NCBI RefSeq assembly: GCF_001591805.1
Contig: NZ_BCVP01000039.1
Span: forward strand, 1 to 60,822
Direction of reading: 5' to 3'
DNA length: 60,822 nt
Source: Neobacillus novalis NBRC 102450
Lineage (GTDB): Bacteria; Bacillota; Bacilli; Bacillales; Cytobacillaceae
Positions within the stretch are counted from its first letter, which is position 1. Each line of letters opens with the position of its first letter. This document shows, one piece after another, positions 8,952 to 18,092 of the stretch. The notes beneath the pieces are model-generated. The model worked only from the letters and a program-made list of their open reading frames with translations. It did no database searches and was not told the DNA's origin. Position numbers and translations under genes: made by a program.

Positions 8952-10127
8952 ATGTTAGTTAGAGAAGTGACGGAAAATGAATACATAGAAGCAATCAAAC
9001 TGTCAGAGTATGCGTTTCAATATAAGGTTCCTGAAGCTGACAAACCAGCTAGAAAAGAATTCTTGAAAAACCACAAGATTTTAGGAATCTGGGATGACAA
9101 CATGCTGGTGGCCAAACTGCACATGACTCCGCTAAAAGTTTTCATGAAGGATGCTGACTGGGAAATGGGGGGAATCGCAGGAGTTGCTACCTACCCGGAA
9201 TATAGACGAAATGGTTATGTAAAAACACTCATGATTGATTCGTTAAAACACATGCAAAATAATGGGCAGATTGTATCTTTATTACATCCATTTGATATCT
9301 CTTTCTATAGGAAATATGGATGGGAAATATTAAGCGAACAGAAAAAGTTAACGATTAAAAAAATCGACCTTAAGTTCCACAAAATGCAGCTAGGATTTAT
9401 CAGAAGATATACAAAAGAGACTCATAATGAAGAGATCGAAAAGATTTACGACCAATTTTGCACTCAATATACAGGAATGCTCAAACGCGATACAAATTGG
9501 TGGAAACAAAATGTTTATAGTGGAGATTCGCAGCTAGCTGTTTATTACAATCCCAATCAAGAGGCCAAGGGCTATATTCTCTACGAGGTAAAGGAAAGAA
9601 AAATGACGGTGGAGGAGCTCGTTGCTCTTGACCACGAAGGAAGAGTCGGACTTTGGAATTTCATCTGCCAGCATGATTCCATGGTGGAGACCGTGACAAT
9701 TAGCCTCCCCATTCATGATCCTTTACCATATTTAATGCCGCAGCCAAAGGTGAAAACAGAGTTATATCCTTATTTTATGGCAAGGGTCGTAAATGCTGAA
9801 GAGTGTTTGCGGAGATTTCCGTTCATTCAGGACAGTGAGTCCCTATTCCTGCATCTTGAAGATGTACATGCACCCTGGAATAATGGGAGCTATTTACTCG
9901 GAAAGGGAGAAATCAAGGTATATAAAGAAAAAACCGGAGCTCAATGTGTTCACCCTCCGAAAAAAGGGATTCAATTAAACATCAATTCTCTCTCAACGAT
10001 TCTATTCGGTTACAAACGACCAATGGAGCTTTATGATATGGGATACTTGAAAGGTTCCAAGACAGAGATTGAACTTTTTGAAAAAATGGTTCCAGCGCTA
10101 AAATCAGCATTTTTGGATTTCTTTTGA
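8952..10127 (+). CDS. Eis-like GNAT N-acetyltransferase
   Basis: About 391 residues from the ATG at 8952, which follows a purine-rich AAGGGGATGGGG; an in-frame ATG at 8925 lacks a site. The N-terminal GNAT domain has the acetyl-CoA loop in Y-P-E-Y-R-R-N-G-Y-V and the P-F-D-I-S-F-Y-R-K-Y-G-W motif typical of Eis-family enzymes. A second GNAT-like region and an SCP2-like C-terminal domain, usual for this roughly 400-residue family, fit the remaining length. Eis relatives acetylate amines of antibiotics, peptides or polyamines. The substrate here cannot be predicted. Transcription probably ends at the hairpin just downstream. Confidence 0.85.
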   Translation: MLVREVTENEYIEAIKLSEYAFQYKVPEADKPARKEFLKNHKILGIWDDNMLVAKLHMTPLKVFMKDADWEMGGIAGVATYPEYRRNGYVKTLMIDSLKHMQNNGQIVSLLHPFDISFYRKYGWEILSEQKKLTIKKIDLKFHKMQLGFIRRYTKETHNEEIEKIYDQFCTQYTGMLKRDTNWWKQNVYSGDSQLAVYYNPNQEAKGYILYEVKERKMTVEELVALDHEGRVGLWNFICQHDSMVETVTISLPIHDPLPYLMPQPKVKTELYPYFMARVVNAEECLRRFPFIQDSESLFLHLEDVHAPWNNGSYLLGKGEIKVYKEKTGAQCVHPPKKGIQLNINSLSTILFGYKRPMELYDMGYLKGSKTEIELFEKMVPALKSAFLDFF

Positions 10128-10152
10128 TATTTTTCTAGAAATCCTTAAATAG

Positions 10153-10186
10153 AGACCTTGCTACTGTGAAGTAAGGTCTACTTTAT
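10153..10186 (+). terminator. Terminator after the Eis-like gene
   Basis: Stem AGACCTT / AAGGTCT with a loop of about 13 bases, followed by ACTTTATT, 25 bases after the stop codon of the acetyltransferase gene. Confidence 0.6.
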
Positions 10187-10232
10187 TGTTCAAGCACACT
10201 CCTGGTTTTTCTGTTCCCTAAGAGGTCAAACT

Positions 10233-10262
10233 TTTCTTTTATTTTCTTTTATTTTCTTTTAG
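10233..10262. repeat. Three tandem copies of a 10-bp T-rich unit
   Basis: TTTTCTTTTA occurs three times head to tail at 10233, 10243 and 10253. It is a simple-sequence tract just outside the TnpB element, prone to slippage; no function visible. Confidence 0.8.
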
Positions 10263-10372
10263 TAATTTCTTATTTATTTTGTATTGTTTAGAAATACTTT
10301 TAATGACAAAGAAACCTGCAATTAGAGCTAATAAGTTTAATGAATCACCGAAATTAAAAGAAAGACTGACAA

Positions 10373-10620
10373 CTCCCACAGCTAAAGCAGTGGGGTTCTA
10401 AGGTATAGAGGCAAACTTGCTGCCTAGTACACTTCTCAACGATACCCTTATCTTTCCTTGCGGATAGAGTTTCTATCGGAGCACTGGTGTACGTTCTCCC
10501 AGAACATTAACGGACGTATTGCGTATGCAAGACACTTCTCCAAGCAAGCCCTTTTGGACTCCTTATGTGTTTATCGTTCCGACTTCTTTTGGGCGTTGTC
10601 ACGACCAATCAGGTTTGTGT
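10373..10620 (-). ncRNA. Probable omega RNA (guide scaffold) of the TnpB element
   Basis: TnpB nucleases are guided by an RNA read from the 3' end of tnpB into the element's right end. The 248 non-coding bases after the tnpB stop are much more GC-rich than the neighbouring intergenic DNA. They end in the stem GTGGG/CCCAC with GC/GC and a TAAA loop (10375-10394). The guide would be the host bases just outside this hairpin, toward lower coordinates. Position and role are inferred from known TnpB loci; transcript ends cannot be read here. Confidence 0.55.
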
Positions 10621-12105
10621 TTATGCGACAAACCAACGCAATGTTTTGCTTGGCGATTGTTTTAAACGTTCTATTTCATGATTATGTAATTTAACGAAGT
10701 TATTCCACCCGGCGCTGCATAAGTCTACATCAACGGAGTTTAGCGTTTCAGTGGTGTTTCCTATCAAAAAAGCGCTATATAAATCACGCTGGATACGAAA
10801 TGTTCCAAAATCATTCCATCGTCCCGAAAGCTGTTTCTTGGTGTATTCGCCCGTGATATGTTTAAACTGGCTTGCTTTTGTAGCATAGGTATCTATTTTC
10901 TTGATGGATCGTCCTTGATAGCCAAGTTTTCGGTCAATGATTGTGAGGAGCATGGCTGGGGCATGGTTTGCGATTGATTTCCCAAACCGTTTCTTGAGGT
11001 TGATCTTCCCATTCTTCTTGTTGTGGGTTGTTTTCTTTGTTCGCTTTTGAAGCGATTGAAACCTCATCGTTTCTACTCGCACATCCGAACCTAATGCAAG
11101 AATATCGTTCGCTAGTTTCTCATGCGATATTTTTCGCTGGACAGCGATTTTCCGATACAGTTCTTTTCGTATCGTACGAAGTTTTTTGTATTGGTTGGAG
11201 TAGTTCCATTGCAAGCGGCCTTTCTTAATCGTGCCATCTTTTTTGAAATTGTCGTTATTCGTCGTTCGCTTAGAACGATCCATTGCTCGCTGAATACGTC
11301 TTACTTTTGAGTGATCTACATTACACTCTGGTGCGAGTTCACGAAGTTCAACAGAAGTTTCGCTACAAACTGCGATGGTAGAGGAACCTATGTCGATCCC
11401 TACACGTTTGGTTTCATCATTTGCAGATTTACGATTACGTTTTGTTGGTGGATAACCTTCTTGAATAAGTTGTACAAAATAACGAACCTTTCCACGTACT
11501 TCTCGTTTTAAGATCCGTACATATTTTGTCTTATCCATTAAGCCTAGGTGGGCATATTCATCATTGGCTTTCGGGGAAATCGGCATACACACCCAATTCT
11601 TTGGGTTTGGACGTTTCTTTGTTGGTTTGTTGCCCCAAAGAATATTTCCCTCCGCATATCTTAATCCCGTCTTGTTTGATTTGTTTTCAACAGAGATAGT
11701 ATCATCGAGCTTTTTGAAGTGTACTTTTCGTGCCTTGCCAAAATGCAGCTTTTCTACCGCTTTAAAGGCTCTTGTTGCAAGTTTTTGTGCTTCAAAGCTG
11801 CCGATGTTTTCTTTGAATTTATGTTGAACAGCTTTCACAAAATCGTGCAAACCATATTCAGAAAAACTATAAGCTAACCGTATATCCGAAAGTCTTTTAT
11901 CTCTATCGTTGGTCTTGGATTCTTTCAGTAACCCGCGATATTCCTTATCGGCTTTCACACGTTTATGACGTTTAAGAGCTTCACCCAGGCAAGAATTGTA
12001 GACTGCACGGGCAATCTTAAATCTCTTTTCTAAACGGTGTTTTTGCCAATCAGGGATGTTTAGCGGAAATTCAATTATATAGGATGGTGTAGACTTTCTT
12101 GCCAT
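10621..12105 (-). CDS. tnpB: TnpB-family RNA-guided endonuclease lacking the zinc-ribbon cysteines
   Basis: 494 residues from the ATG at 12105, which has a perfect AGGGAGGTG six bases upstream; the longer frame to 12171 has none. TnpB cuts DNA under guide-RNA control and helps retain its transposon. The RuvC triad looks complete: D238 in V-G-I-D-I-G-S-S, E345 in R-V-E-T-M-R-F, and D441 in Q-R-D-L-Y-S-A-F-L. Usual TnpBs have four cysteines between the second and third motifs. Here that segment (about 405-435, K-A-S-Q-F-K-H ... R-W-N-D-F-G) has none, and the usual D-x-N-A-A is D-L-Y-S-A. This marks a divergent but apparently intact branch. Confidence 0.85.
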   Translation of the reverse strand: MARKSTPSYIIEFPLNIPDWQKHRLEKRFKIARAVYNSCLGEALKRHKRVKADKEYRGLLKESKTNDRDKRLSDIRLAYSFSEYGLHDFVKAVQHKFKENIGSFEAQKLATRAFKAVEKLHFGKARKVHFKKLDDTISVENKSNKTGLRYAEGNILWGNKPTKKRPNPKNWVCMPISPKANDEYAHLGLMDKTKYVRILKREVRGKVRYFVQLIQEGYPPTKRNRKSANDETKRVGIDIGSSTIAVCSETSVELRELAPECNVDHSKVRRIQRAMDRSKRTTNNDNFKKDGTIKKGRLQWNYSNQYKKLRTIRKELYRKIAVQRKISHEKLANDILALGSDVRVETMRFQSLQKRTKKTTHNKKNGKINLKKRFGKSIANHAPAMLLTIIDRKLGYQGRSIKKIDTYATKASQFKHITGEYTKKQLSGRWNDFGTFRIQRDLYSAFLIGNTTETLNSVDVDLCSAGWNNFVKLHNHEIERLKQSPSKTLRWFVA

Positions 12106-12226
12106 AGGTTTCACCTCCCTTTTAGTTACGCTTTTTCTGATTTTCAATGTATTGCTTAATCGTTTGTACATGATACAATTTCAGCAGCGAACACAGAATA
12201 AGAACATACATTCGCTAGCGCCTTAA

Positions 12227-12254
12227 TTGTATCAGTTTTTAAAAACTGATACAA
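12227..12254. repeat. Perfect 28-base palindrome upstream of tnpB
   Basis: Two 14-base arms starting TTGTATCAG meet at a TTTTTAAAAA centre. A GATACAATT half copy lies close to the tnpB start at 12172. It could be an operator, a structured element end or a promoter hairpin. Confidence 0.75.
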
Positions 12255-12351
12255 CCATTATAAGGAAATAAAGATAGTGAAATTTTCTAATGCTTGAAGT
12301 ACACAAACCTTGCAATTTCTAGTGGTACCCCGCATTTGACCTTACTATCAT

Positions 12352-12386
12352 CCCATGTCTAAAGACGGGCTAACGCCATGCATGGG
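12352..12386. other. Hairpin CCCATG...CATGGG, possible element left end
   Basis: Arms CCCATG (12352-12357) and CATGGG (12381-12386) enclose AAGACGGGCTAACGCC. IS200/IS605 ends carry short hairpins, so this may mark the left boundary of the TnpB element or of an older copy. The rest of 12255-12735 holds an ACTTAAAGTAA dispersed repeat near 12557 and no gene I can support. Confidence 0.35.
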
Positions 12387-12735
12387 CTTTCTCGTTCGAA
12401 AAAGTCTGTAATTTCCTTTAAGAATCCTTTTCCTTGTTATTCAATTTTATACCCCCAACTTGTTTATTACTTCGTTCAGATTGATTCCCCATATACATTG
12501 ATATAAATATATGAATGTATAAAAAATTGTATGCAGCCAAGTATGTGAACAATTACACTTAAAGTAACACGTACAATAGTTGAAGACATAGCTGCCTTTT
12601 TTTGCGGCTTTCTTATTGAAGTCACGGTCAGGTTACTTAAAGAAGGAATTAAACAATTCAATTAAGAAATCAATGGATTATGCCATTATAGGAGGATTTT
12701 ATGTCCAATTTTATAAATGTAAAGGACTTTTAAAA

Positions 12736-13038
12736 ATGGATACTAGAGAAAGATTTAGAGCGAAAACTATTGAAGGGTTTTGGGAAACTTTTAATAATTG
12801 GAAGGAAGAGTACCCTGAGGAATATGAAGAAACCTTTAAGGAAGGCTTTAAATCTGAAAAACTTTCCATTTATATTAATACAGTTTCTTTTACAATTACA
12901 AACTATCCAGATGAGGACTTTATTCACGTAGTTATAAGACTCAATTTTGAGTACGATGATTCAGTGATAGGCGAATATAGAATGGTTTTTGATTATGAAA
13001 CAGGTGAAGTAGATGATGATATATTTAGTGTGTATTAA
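12736..13038 (+). CDS. Hypothetical acidic protein
   Basis: 100 residues from the ATG at 12736, which follows AAAGGA by nine bases. An in-frame ATG at 12616 would add 40 residues but reads through AT-rich DNA without a clear site. The protein begins M-D-T-R-E-R-F, is rich in aromatic and acidic residues, and has an alternating beta-like pattern (Y-I-N-T-V-S-F-T-I-T, then V-V-I-R-L-N-F-E-Y-D-D) ending in a D/E-rich tail. This looks like small immunity-protein or DUF folds of Bacilli, but no family is recognised. A bidirectional terminator lies about 210 bases downstream. Confidence 0.55.
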   Translation: MDTRERFRAKTIEGFWETFNNWKEEYPEEYEETFKEGFKSEKLSIYINTVSFTITNYPDEDFIHVVIRLNFEYDDSVIGEYRMVFDYETGEVDDDIFSVY

Positions 13039-13247
13039 TATTGCACCTTTCTTAAGCTTACGGGCAATATAGTAGAAGAATGGTCATTTATTTTTATTCA
13101 ACAATCGGACCATTATATGGAAAAACTCTTTGTGAGGAAATTGGATATTTATGCTAAGTTTATGGAGAAGATTGTGAATAATAATATTTAAGCTAACGTG
13201 GCAGGTTGGAGAAGGAGAGGTTATATTTACTTGAAGAGGTAAGCCAT

Positions 13248-13277
13248 AAAAAAACATACCACTTGGTATGTTTTTTT
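13248..13277. terminator. Bidirectional terminator, AAACATACC/GGTATGTTT stem
   Basis: Perfect stem AACATACC / GGTATGTT with a two-base loop, flanked by seven A and seven T. It sits between convergent genes and serves the yceI transcript on the minus strand. Confidence 0.85.
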
Positions 13278-13311
13278 ATACATTATTAATAATTAAGTTA
13301 GAGAAAGATAT

Positions 13312-13845
13312 TTAAGCGCCTTTGGCTGCTTGTACTTCAAGTGTAATTTGAACCTGATCAGCCACTAATACTCCACCGGTTTCTAATGCTGCATTCCACT
13401 TCAAACCATACTCACTTCTACTAATGGAACCGTGAGCTTCAAAACCAGCCTTTACATTCCCCCAAGGATCTTTCCCACTTCCTTCATAGGTTAAACTAAA
13501 CGTTTCAGGATTAGTTGTCCCACGAATGGTTAAGTCTCCAGTTATCTCGTATTCACCGGGACTCTTCTTAATAATTTTTGTTGATTTAAACGTCATTTTA
13601 GGATTGTTTTCTACATCAAAGAAGTCCGCTGAACGTAAGTGATTATCACGTTCTTCGTTACGAGTATCTACACTGTTAACATCCACTGAAAATTCAATTG
13701 ACGCCGTGGTTAAGTCATCAAGGTCAGCTTCTATTGATGCTTCGAAATTATGAAAAGTACCTCTAACTTTTGATACCATCATATGTCTGATAGAAAAATC
13801 AACACTACTATGTGCAGTATCTACATTCCATTTAGTCTTTTCCAT
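13312..13845 (-). CDS. YceI-family lipocalin-like protein
   Basis: 177 residues from the ATG at 13845 with AGGAGTGA five bases upstream; the GTG at 13854 overlaps that site and is less likely. YceI proteins form a lipocalin-like barrel that binds polyisoprenoid or other long hydrophobic molecules. Family marks seen are W-N-V-D-T-A-H-S-S-V-D-F-S-I-R-H at the N-terminus, V-x-G-T-F-H-N-F, R-N-E-E-R-D-N-H-L-R-S-A-D-F-F-D, and G-D-L-T-I-R-G-T-T. There is no signal peptide, so it is cytoplasmic, unlike the periplasmic E. coli version. It forms a single-gene unit ended by the terminator at 13248. Confidence 0.92.
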   Translation of the reverse strand: MEKTKWNVDTAHSSVDFSIRHMMVSKVRGTFHNFEASIEADLDDLTTASIEFSVDVNSVDTRNEERDNHLRSADFFDVENNPKMTFKSTKIIKKSPGEYEITGDLTIRGTTNPETFSLTYEGSGKDPWGNVKAGFEAHGSISRSEYGLKWNAALETGGVLVADQVQITLEVQAAKGA

Positions 13846-14104
13846 AAAAATCACTCCTGTTCATTTATAAACTACAACATACATCCTAGACAAAAACTAA
13901 TATTATATACTCCAAGATATACTTTATTTTTCATTCAAACAGCCTTCTATCACTTTTATTGATTCAAATTTATTCAAATTTATAAAAAGTTGATTTTTTA
14001 TTCAACGAGTGTGTTATTTCAACAAGCTAAAGGATGCATTCATAATAATTATCTTGATCTTCCGTAAACGGTCGCTTTTATTGGTAGCCCAAGGCTTCCA
14101 CACT

Positions 14105-16033
14105 TTAGCTGTAGCGATATTTCCTCAGATCATTCAAAATAGAGATTTCCTGTAATAATTTCTCTCCAACATTCGTTTCCAGAATCTTTTTTCTCTCCAG
14201 TTCTTTATCCACCACTCTTTTTACTGATAACACATCTGTTCCGTTTAAGAGGATATTTTCTTTTGAATTAAAATGTTTATGAGCAACTAGTAGCATACCG
14301 CAAGAATTATATAATAACGTGTATCCAGCTATACCTGTTTTGGATTGATACGCTTTTGAAAAACCACCGTCAATAACTATCATCTTTCCATTTGCTTTGA
14401 TTGGATTTTCTCCTTCAATTTCCTTAACGGGTGTATGACCATTTATAATATGACCGTGATCAGGATTAAGATTAAATTCAGCTAGGATTTTACGGCAAAT
14501 TTCCTCATTTTCACGTAAATGATAATATGGGTTCTTCTTCTCTTTATGGGTTTCCTTATTTTTAATGAAATACCTCTCGAAAGTTGTCATTGCTTTTTTC
14601 CCAAAGAGTGATGAATATTCTCCTGTCCATAAATACCAGACCATATCTGTTGCCAGATCATCTATCTCTTCTGGATGTGCAAAAGCATGGCGCAGATATT
14701 CTTCAAAAACATCAAGTAAATTACGGCCTGCATAGGTTTTATCTTCAATCACCATTTTTTCCATATTTCCTTCTTTATCTAAAGGAATGCAGCCATGTAT
14801 TAATAAGTTCCCGTTATATTTTAAATAAAGGCTTCCTTTCTTCATAAGAAAGTTCATGTGTCTAGCTAGCTTTTCCGAGTGCTGCACAGCAAGTAATAAC
14901 CCTTCCATCACCTGCTCTTCTTCCTCTAATAATTGATCCGGTTGCAAGGGATTAACCGTTGCAAAGCAGCTATTTTCTAATGGATACGTCTTCCCATGTA
15001 TCGTTATTTCGTTTTTGTCATAATCAATTTTCTCAAGCAACAGTCTTTCCGACATATTAAAGTAAGGTCGTCTTTTGATGATCGGCATTTCAAGTTTGAA
15101 CTGAATCATGGCAATGGCTTGATGAATTTTCGTAATCTGTGATCGTTCATGATCAGATAGGTTTTCATCTGAACTTACTTTTGGTCTAAAGACTGGATTG
15201 TCATCATAGTATTTCTCCGCAAGATTAAGTAGAGGTATAAGATTGATGCCATATACATCTTCAATAATATCCAAATTGTTATATCTAGCACAAATACGAA
15301 TAATATTAGCAAGACACACCTTTGAACCAGCAAATGCACCTAACCATAGTACATCATGATTTCCCCACTGAATATCAACGGAATGATAATTGATTAGAGT
15401 ATCCATAATTTTATCAGGTTCAGGTCCACGATCATAAATATCCCCCACTACATGCAGATGGTCCACAACCAATCTCTGCGTCGTATAAGCAAGGCCTATA
15501 ATGAGCTTATCAGCCTGATTTAAAGAAATTATTTTCTGAACAATTTTTGCATAATACTGTTCCTTATTTGTGAATTCATCGGTTTTGTATAGCAGTTCTT
15601 CAATAATATAAACAAACTGGTCGGGCAATGCTTTACGTAATTTAGAGCGTGTATATTTAGAGGAAGCATACGAAATTAGATGAATCATATGATCAATGAT
15701 TTCTATATACCATTGATAGAGTTCTTGTTTATTTCTGCAGTTAGCCTTAATCAACGATAATTTTTCTTTAGGATAATAAACTAATGTAGCAAATTCATTA
15801 ATTTCTTTCTCAGATAACACATTTTTAAAAAGGTCTTTGATTTTCTCCTTTACATTCCCTGAACCATTTCTTAACACATGTTGAAAGGCTTGATACTCCC
15901 CATGTAAATCACTGACAAAATGTTCCGTCCCCTTGGGGAGATTAAGGGTGGCCTCAAGATTAATAATTTCAGTTACCACTTTTTCTTCGCTATCATACTT
16001 TTGGGCAAGCAAATCTAGATATTTTGTGTTCAA
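14105..16033 (-). CDS. fbp: Class III fructose-1,6-bisphosphatase
   Basis: About 642 residues from a TTG at 16033 preceded by AAAGGGG; earlier in-frame starts (ATG 16063/16060, TTG 16084) lack a good site. The enzyme removes the 1-phosphate from fructose 1,6-bisphosphate in gluconeogenesis. It closely follows B. subtilis Fbp: K-Y-L-D-L-L-A-Q-K-Y-D near the start, then the phosphoesterase core with F-V-S-D-L-H-G-E-Y, V-V-G-D-I-Y-D-R-G-P, W-G-N-H-D and I-N-G-H-T-P. These motifs hold the binuclear metal site of class III enzymes. Length fits the family (about 640-670). It is a single-gene unit. Confidence 0.95.
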   Translation of the reverse strand: MNTKYLDLLAQKYDSEEKVVTEIINLEATLNLPKGTEHFVSDLHGEYQAFQHVLRNGSGNVKEKIKDLFKNVLSEKEINEFATLVYYPKEKLSLIKANCRNKQELYQWYIEIIDHMIHLISYASSKYTRSKLRKALPDQFVYIIEELLYKTDEFTNKEQYYAKIVQKIISLNQADKLIIGLAYTTQRLVVDHLHVVGDIYDRGPEPDKIMDTLINYHSVDIQWGNHDVLWLGAFAGSKVCLANIIRICARYNNLDIIEDVYGINLIPLLNLAEKYYDDNPVFRPKVSSDENLSDHERSQITKIHQAIAMIQFKLEMPIIKRRPYFNMSERLLLEKIDYDKNEITIHGKTYPLENSCFATVNPLQPDQLLEEEEQVMEGLLLAVQHSEKLARHMNFLMKKGSLYLKYNGNLLIHGCIPLDKEGNMEKMVIEDKTYAGRNLLDVFEEYLRHAFAHPEEIDDLATDMVWYLWTGEYSSLFGKKAMTTFERYFIKNKETHKEKKNPYYHLRENEEICRKILAEFNLNPDHGHIINGHTPVKEIEGENPIKANGKMIVIDGGFSKAYQSKTGIAGYTLLYNSCGMLLVAHKHFNSKENILLNGTDVLSVKRVVDKELERKKILETNVGEKLLQEISILNDLRKYRYS

Positions 16034-16487
16034 AATTATGTATCCCCTTTCAAAATTCATCATATATTTTCCATTATTCCACAATAAAAATGTTTTATTT
16101 CCATCTTGAATGCTTAACAGCTCAATAATGTCTATTCAGAGGGCTCAGCTACAAGGGTTCTTTTTGGTTGGGTTCCGCAAAGAGGCATTATGGTAAGTAG
16201 GTCTTATGGTTTCTATAAAAACAAAAAGCGCAAACCACTATATGTAATTTGTGCTTCTTTGGCTAAGGAGTAACACTAAAAGAAAGATTGTCTATTAACA
16301 TGGTGATAATTTAACACTTTAAAGTGAATGGGCAAATTGTTAACTGTTATATTCTTGAATATTTAAGTAACTTAACTTCCGCTGTTAAAAATCATTTTTA
16401 AACCATTGGTATAGCTTTTTTCCTTATTGAAGTAACGGGGAGTTCAACAAGGTATTATCGATATCTGATAAGCGGAATTTAACGTTT

Positions 16488-16516
16488 AAAAGGCTCTCTT
16501 TAAGAAAGACAGCCTT
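16488..16516 (-). terminator. Terminator of the first HxlR gene
   Basis: Directly after the stop codon: arms AAGGCT and AGCCTT with an inner TCTTT/AAAGA stem, followed on the minus strand by TTTT. A second AAGCGCAAA/TTTGTGCTT hairpin lies at 16227-16256. The rest of the 16034-16487 gap shows no gene. Confidence 0.65.
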
Positions 16517-16870
16517 CTAAAGTTTTTCAGTTTTTTTGTTTATTTTTTCCATTTTATGCAGCGTGTGCTTTGTTCCCCACTCATGCATTGCCTCTAAAAT
16601 CGGTTCCAAGGTCCTTCCGTAGTCAGTAATGGAATATTCTACTTTTGGAGGGACCTGTGGATATACGTAACGCTTAATAATATCCTCATCTTCTAATTCC
16701 CGTAATTGATTGGTTAGCATTTTTTGTGTAATTCCAGGAACACTTCTTTTTAGTTCACTAAATCTTTGAGTGCCGTTCTTCAATAAATGCAATAAAATAA
16801 GAGGTTTCCACTTTCCAACTAATATACCTAACGCATCTTCTACCTTACATAGTTCTGGCACTTTTTCCAC
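16517..16870 (-). CDS. HxlR-family winged-helix regulator (first copy)
   Basis: 117 residues; GTG start with GGAGGTG six bases upstream. HxlR proteins are dimeric winged-helix repressors or activators, many sensing aldehydes, quinones or diamide. The core reads L-V-G-K-W-K-P-L-I-L-L-H-L-L, F-S-E-L-K-R, G-I-T-Q-K-M-L-T-N-Q-L-R-E-L-E, and Y-P-Q-V-P-P-K-V-E-Y. A cysteine at residue 8 (E-L-C-K-V-E-D-A) is where YodB-type redox sensors carry theirs. It diverges from two luciferase-like monooxygenases and an FMN reductase across a 41-base element also found at the paralogue at 22918, so it very probably controls them. Confidence 0.9.
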   Translation of the reverse strand: MEKVPELCKVEDALGILVGKWKPLILLHLLKNGTQRFSELKRSVPGITQKMLTNQLRELEDEDIIKRYVYPQVPPKVEYSITDYGRTLEPILEAMHEWGTKHTLHKMEKINKKTEKL

Positions 16871-16885
16871 CTATAACACCTCCAA

Positions 16886-16926
16886 TAGTATCCTTTTGTA
16901 TACTATACCACTTTAATGTGCGTACT
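16886..16926. promoter_or_regulatory. Shared HxlR operator/promoter element, copy 1
   Basis: A 41-base block in the divergent intergenic region that differs by one base from the block at 23283-23323. It includes GTATACTATAC and CACTTTAATGTG, which is an exact palindrome in the other copy. Such conservation between two otherwise different spacers points to the binding site of the two similar HxlR proteins and overlapping promoters. Confidence 0.7.
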
Positions 16927-17004
16927 AACATTAAATCTTGTTAGGGTTTATAATGACCTTGTAAACAAAAATTGTCAAGACTTTTTGGAAGGGAGGCAGG
17001 CTTT

Positions 17005-18060
17005 TTGGAAACTTATCGGATTGAACGAACCAATGGAATGGAACTAGGACTATACACATTGGGAGACCTCTTTTCGGCTCAATCAACTGCCCAACAAATG
17101 AGCGAGCACCAGCGAATGAAAGACATGATTTCCATGGCAAAACTTGCAGAAGAAGCGGGCTTAGATGTATTTGGCGTTGGCGAAAGTCACCAAAAATATT
17201 TCATTGCTTCATCCACTCCAACTATTCTTGGAACAATTGCTGGTGTTACGAAAAAAATTAAATTAATCAGTGCTTCCACTGTATTAAGCACATCCGATCC
17301 TGTCCGTGTTTATGAGAACTTTTCCACTCTGGATCTATTATCTGATGGAAGAGCAGAAATAGTGGCAGGCAGGGGGTCTCGATATGGAGCCTATGATTTA
17401 TTCGGATATAACCTGAATGACTATGATGAATTATTTGAAGAGAAATTTGACCTATTGCTTAAGTTAAATACTAAACAGCCAATTTCTTGGGAGGGAAGAT
17501 TCCGCTCTCCTTTACGGAATGCTGAAATCTTCCCAAAACCCTTAAATGGGAAACTCCCTATATGGCGTGCAGTTGGTGAGCACCACTCAAGTGCCATTCA
17601 AGCTGGAAAATTGGGTGTACCAATGCACATAGCAGCACTTTACGGAGCATCAAGTGTATTTGAAAAAAGAGTTGACGCATATCGGCGTGCTGCAACTGAA
17701 TCAGGATTTGATCCAAAAAAACTGCCAATTGCTGTGGCGACGATGATGTATCTGGATAAGGATTCCAAAAAAGCATTAAAGGACTACTTTCCTTATCTTA
17801 ATCATACATTCACGAGGGCAAGGGGCATCCCTTTTCCAATGGACCGTTATGCTGAAGCAACCAGCATCAAAAATGCCATAATGGTGGGAAGCCCACAACA
17901 AATCATTGAGAAAATACTCTACCAGCATGAACTGTATCGACATAACCGATTTATAGTTCAGATCGACCATGGGAACATGCCTTTTAAAAAAGTAAGGGAA
18001 GTAATCGAGTTGTTCGCTACTGAAGTCGCTCCAGCAGTTCGAAAAGCCATAAAAAATTAA
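17005..18060 (+). CDS. LLM-class flavin-dependent monooxygenase (first of a pair)
   Basis: 351 residues from a TTG at 17005 with GGGAGG eight bases upstream. This gives exactly the length of the next gene's product, while the longer frame from 16972 does not align. Luciferase-like monooxygenases are TIM barrels that use reduced FMN and O2 to hydroxylate or cleave organic substrates. Family features are M-E-L-G-L-Y-T-L-G-D, G-L-D-V-F-G-V-G-E-S-H, the A-S-T-V-L-S-T-S-D-P-V-R-V strand, and R-A-E-I-V-A-G-R-G-S. It is followed after 32 bases by a strongly similar gene and then an FMN reductase that could supply FMNH2. The substrate is unknown. Confidence 0.9.
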   Translation: METYRIERTNGMELGLYTLGDLFSAQSTAQQMSEHQRMKDMISMAKLAEEAGLDVFGVGESHQKYFIASSTPTILGTIAGVTKKIKLISASTVLSTSDPVRVYENFSTLDLLSDGRAEIVAGRGSRYGAYDLFGYNLNDYDELFEEKFDLLLKLNTKQPISWEGRFRSPLRNAEIFPKPLNGKLPIWRAVGEHHSSAIQAGKLGVPMHIAALYGASSVFEKRVDAYRRAATESGFDPKKLPIAVATMMYLDKDSKKALKDYFPYLNHTFTRARGIPFPMDRYAEATSIKNAIMVGSPQQIIEKILYQHELYRHNRFIVQIDHGNMPFKKVREVIELFATEVAPAVRKAIKN

Positions 18061-18092
18061 ACGAGCATAAAAAAGAAAAGGTAGTGACATAA

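Larger units (their letters stand above)
10372..12260 (-). mobile_element. TnpB-only IS200/IS605-type element (boundaries approximate)
   Basis: The element consists of a tnpB-type gene, a conserved 250-base 3' region ending in a short hairpin (10375-10394), and a 5' region with a 28-base palindrome at 12227. There is no tnpA transposase, so mobility would need one in trans. Ends are estimated: the right end just beyond the hairpin near 10372, the left end somewhere after the palindrome. A further hairpin at 12352-12386 could be the true left end. Confidence 0.6.
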
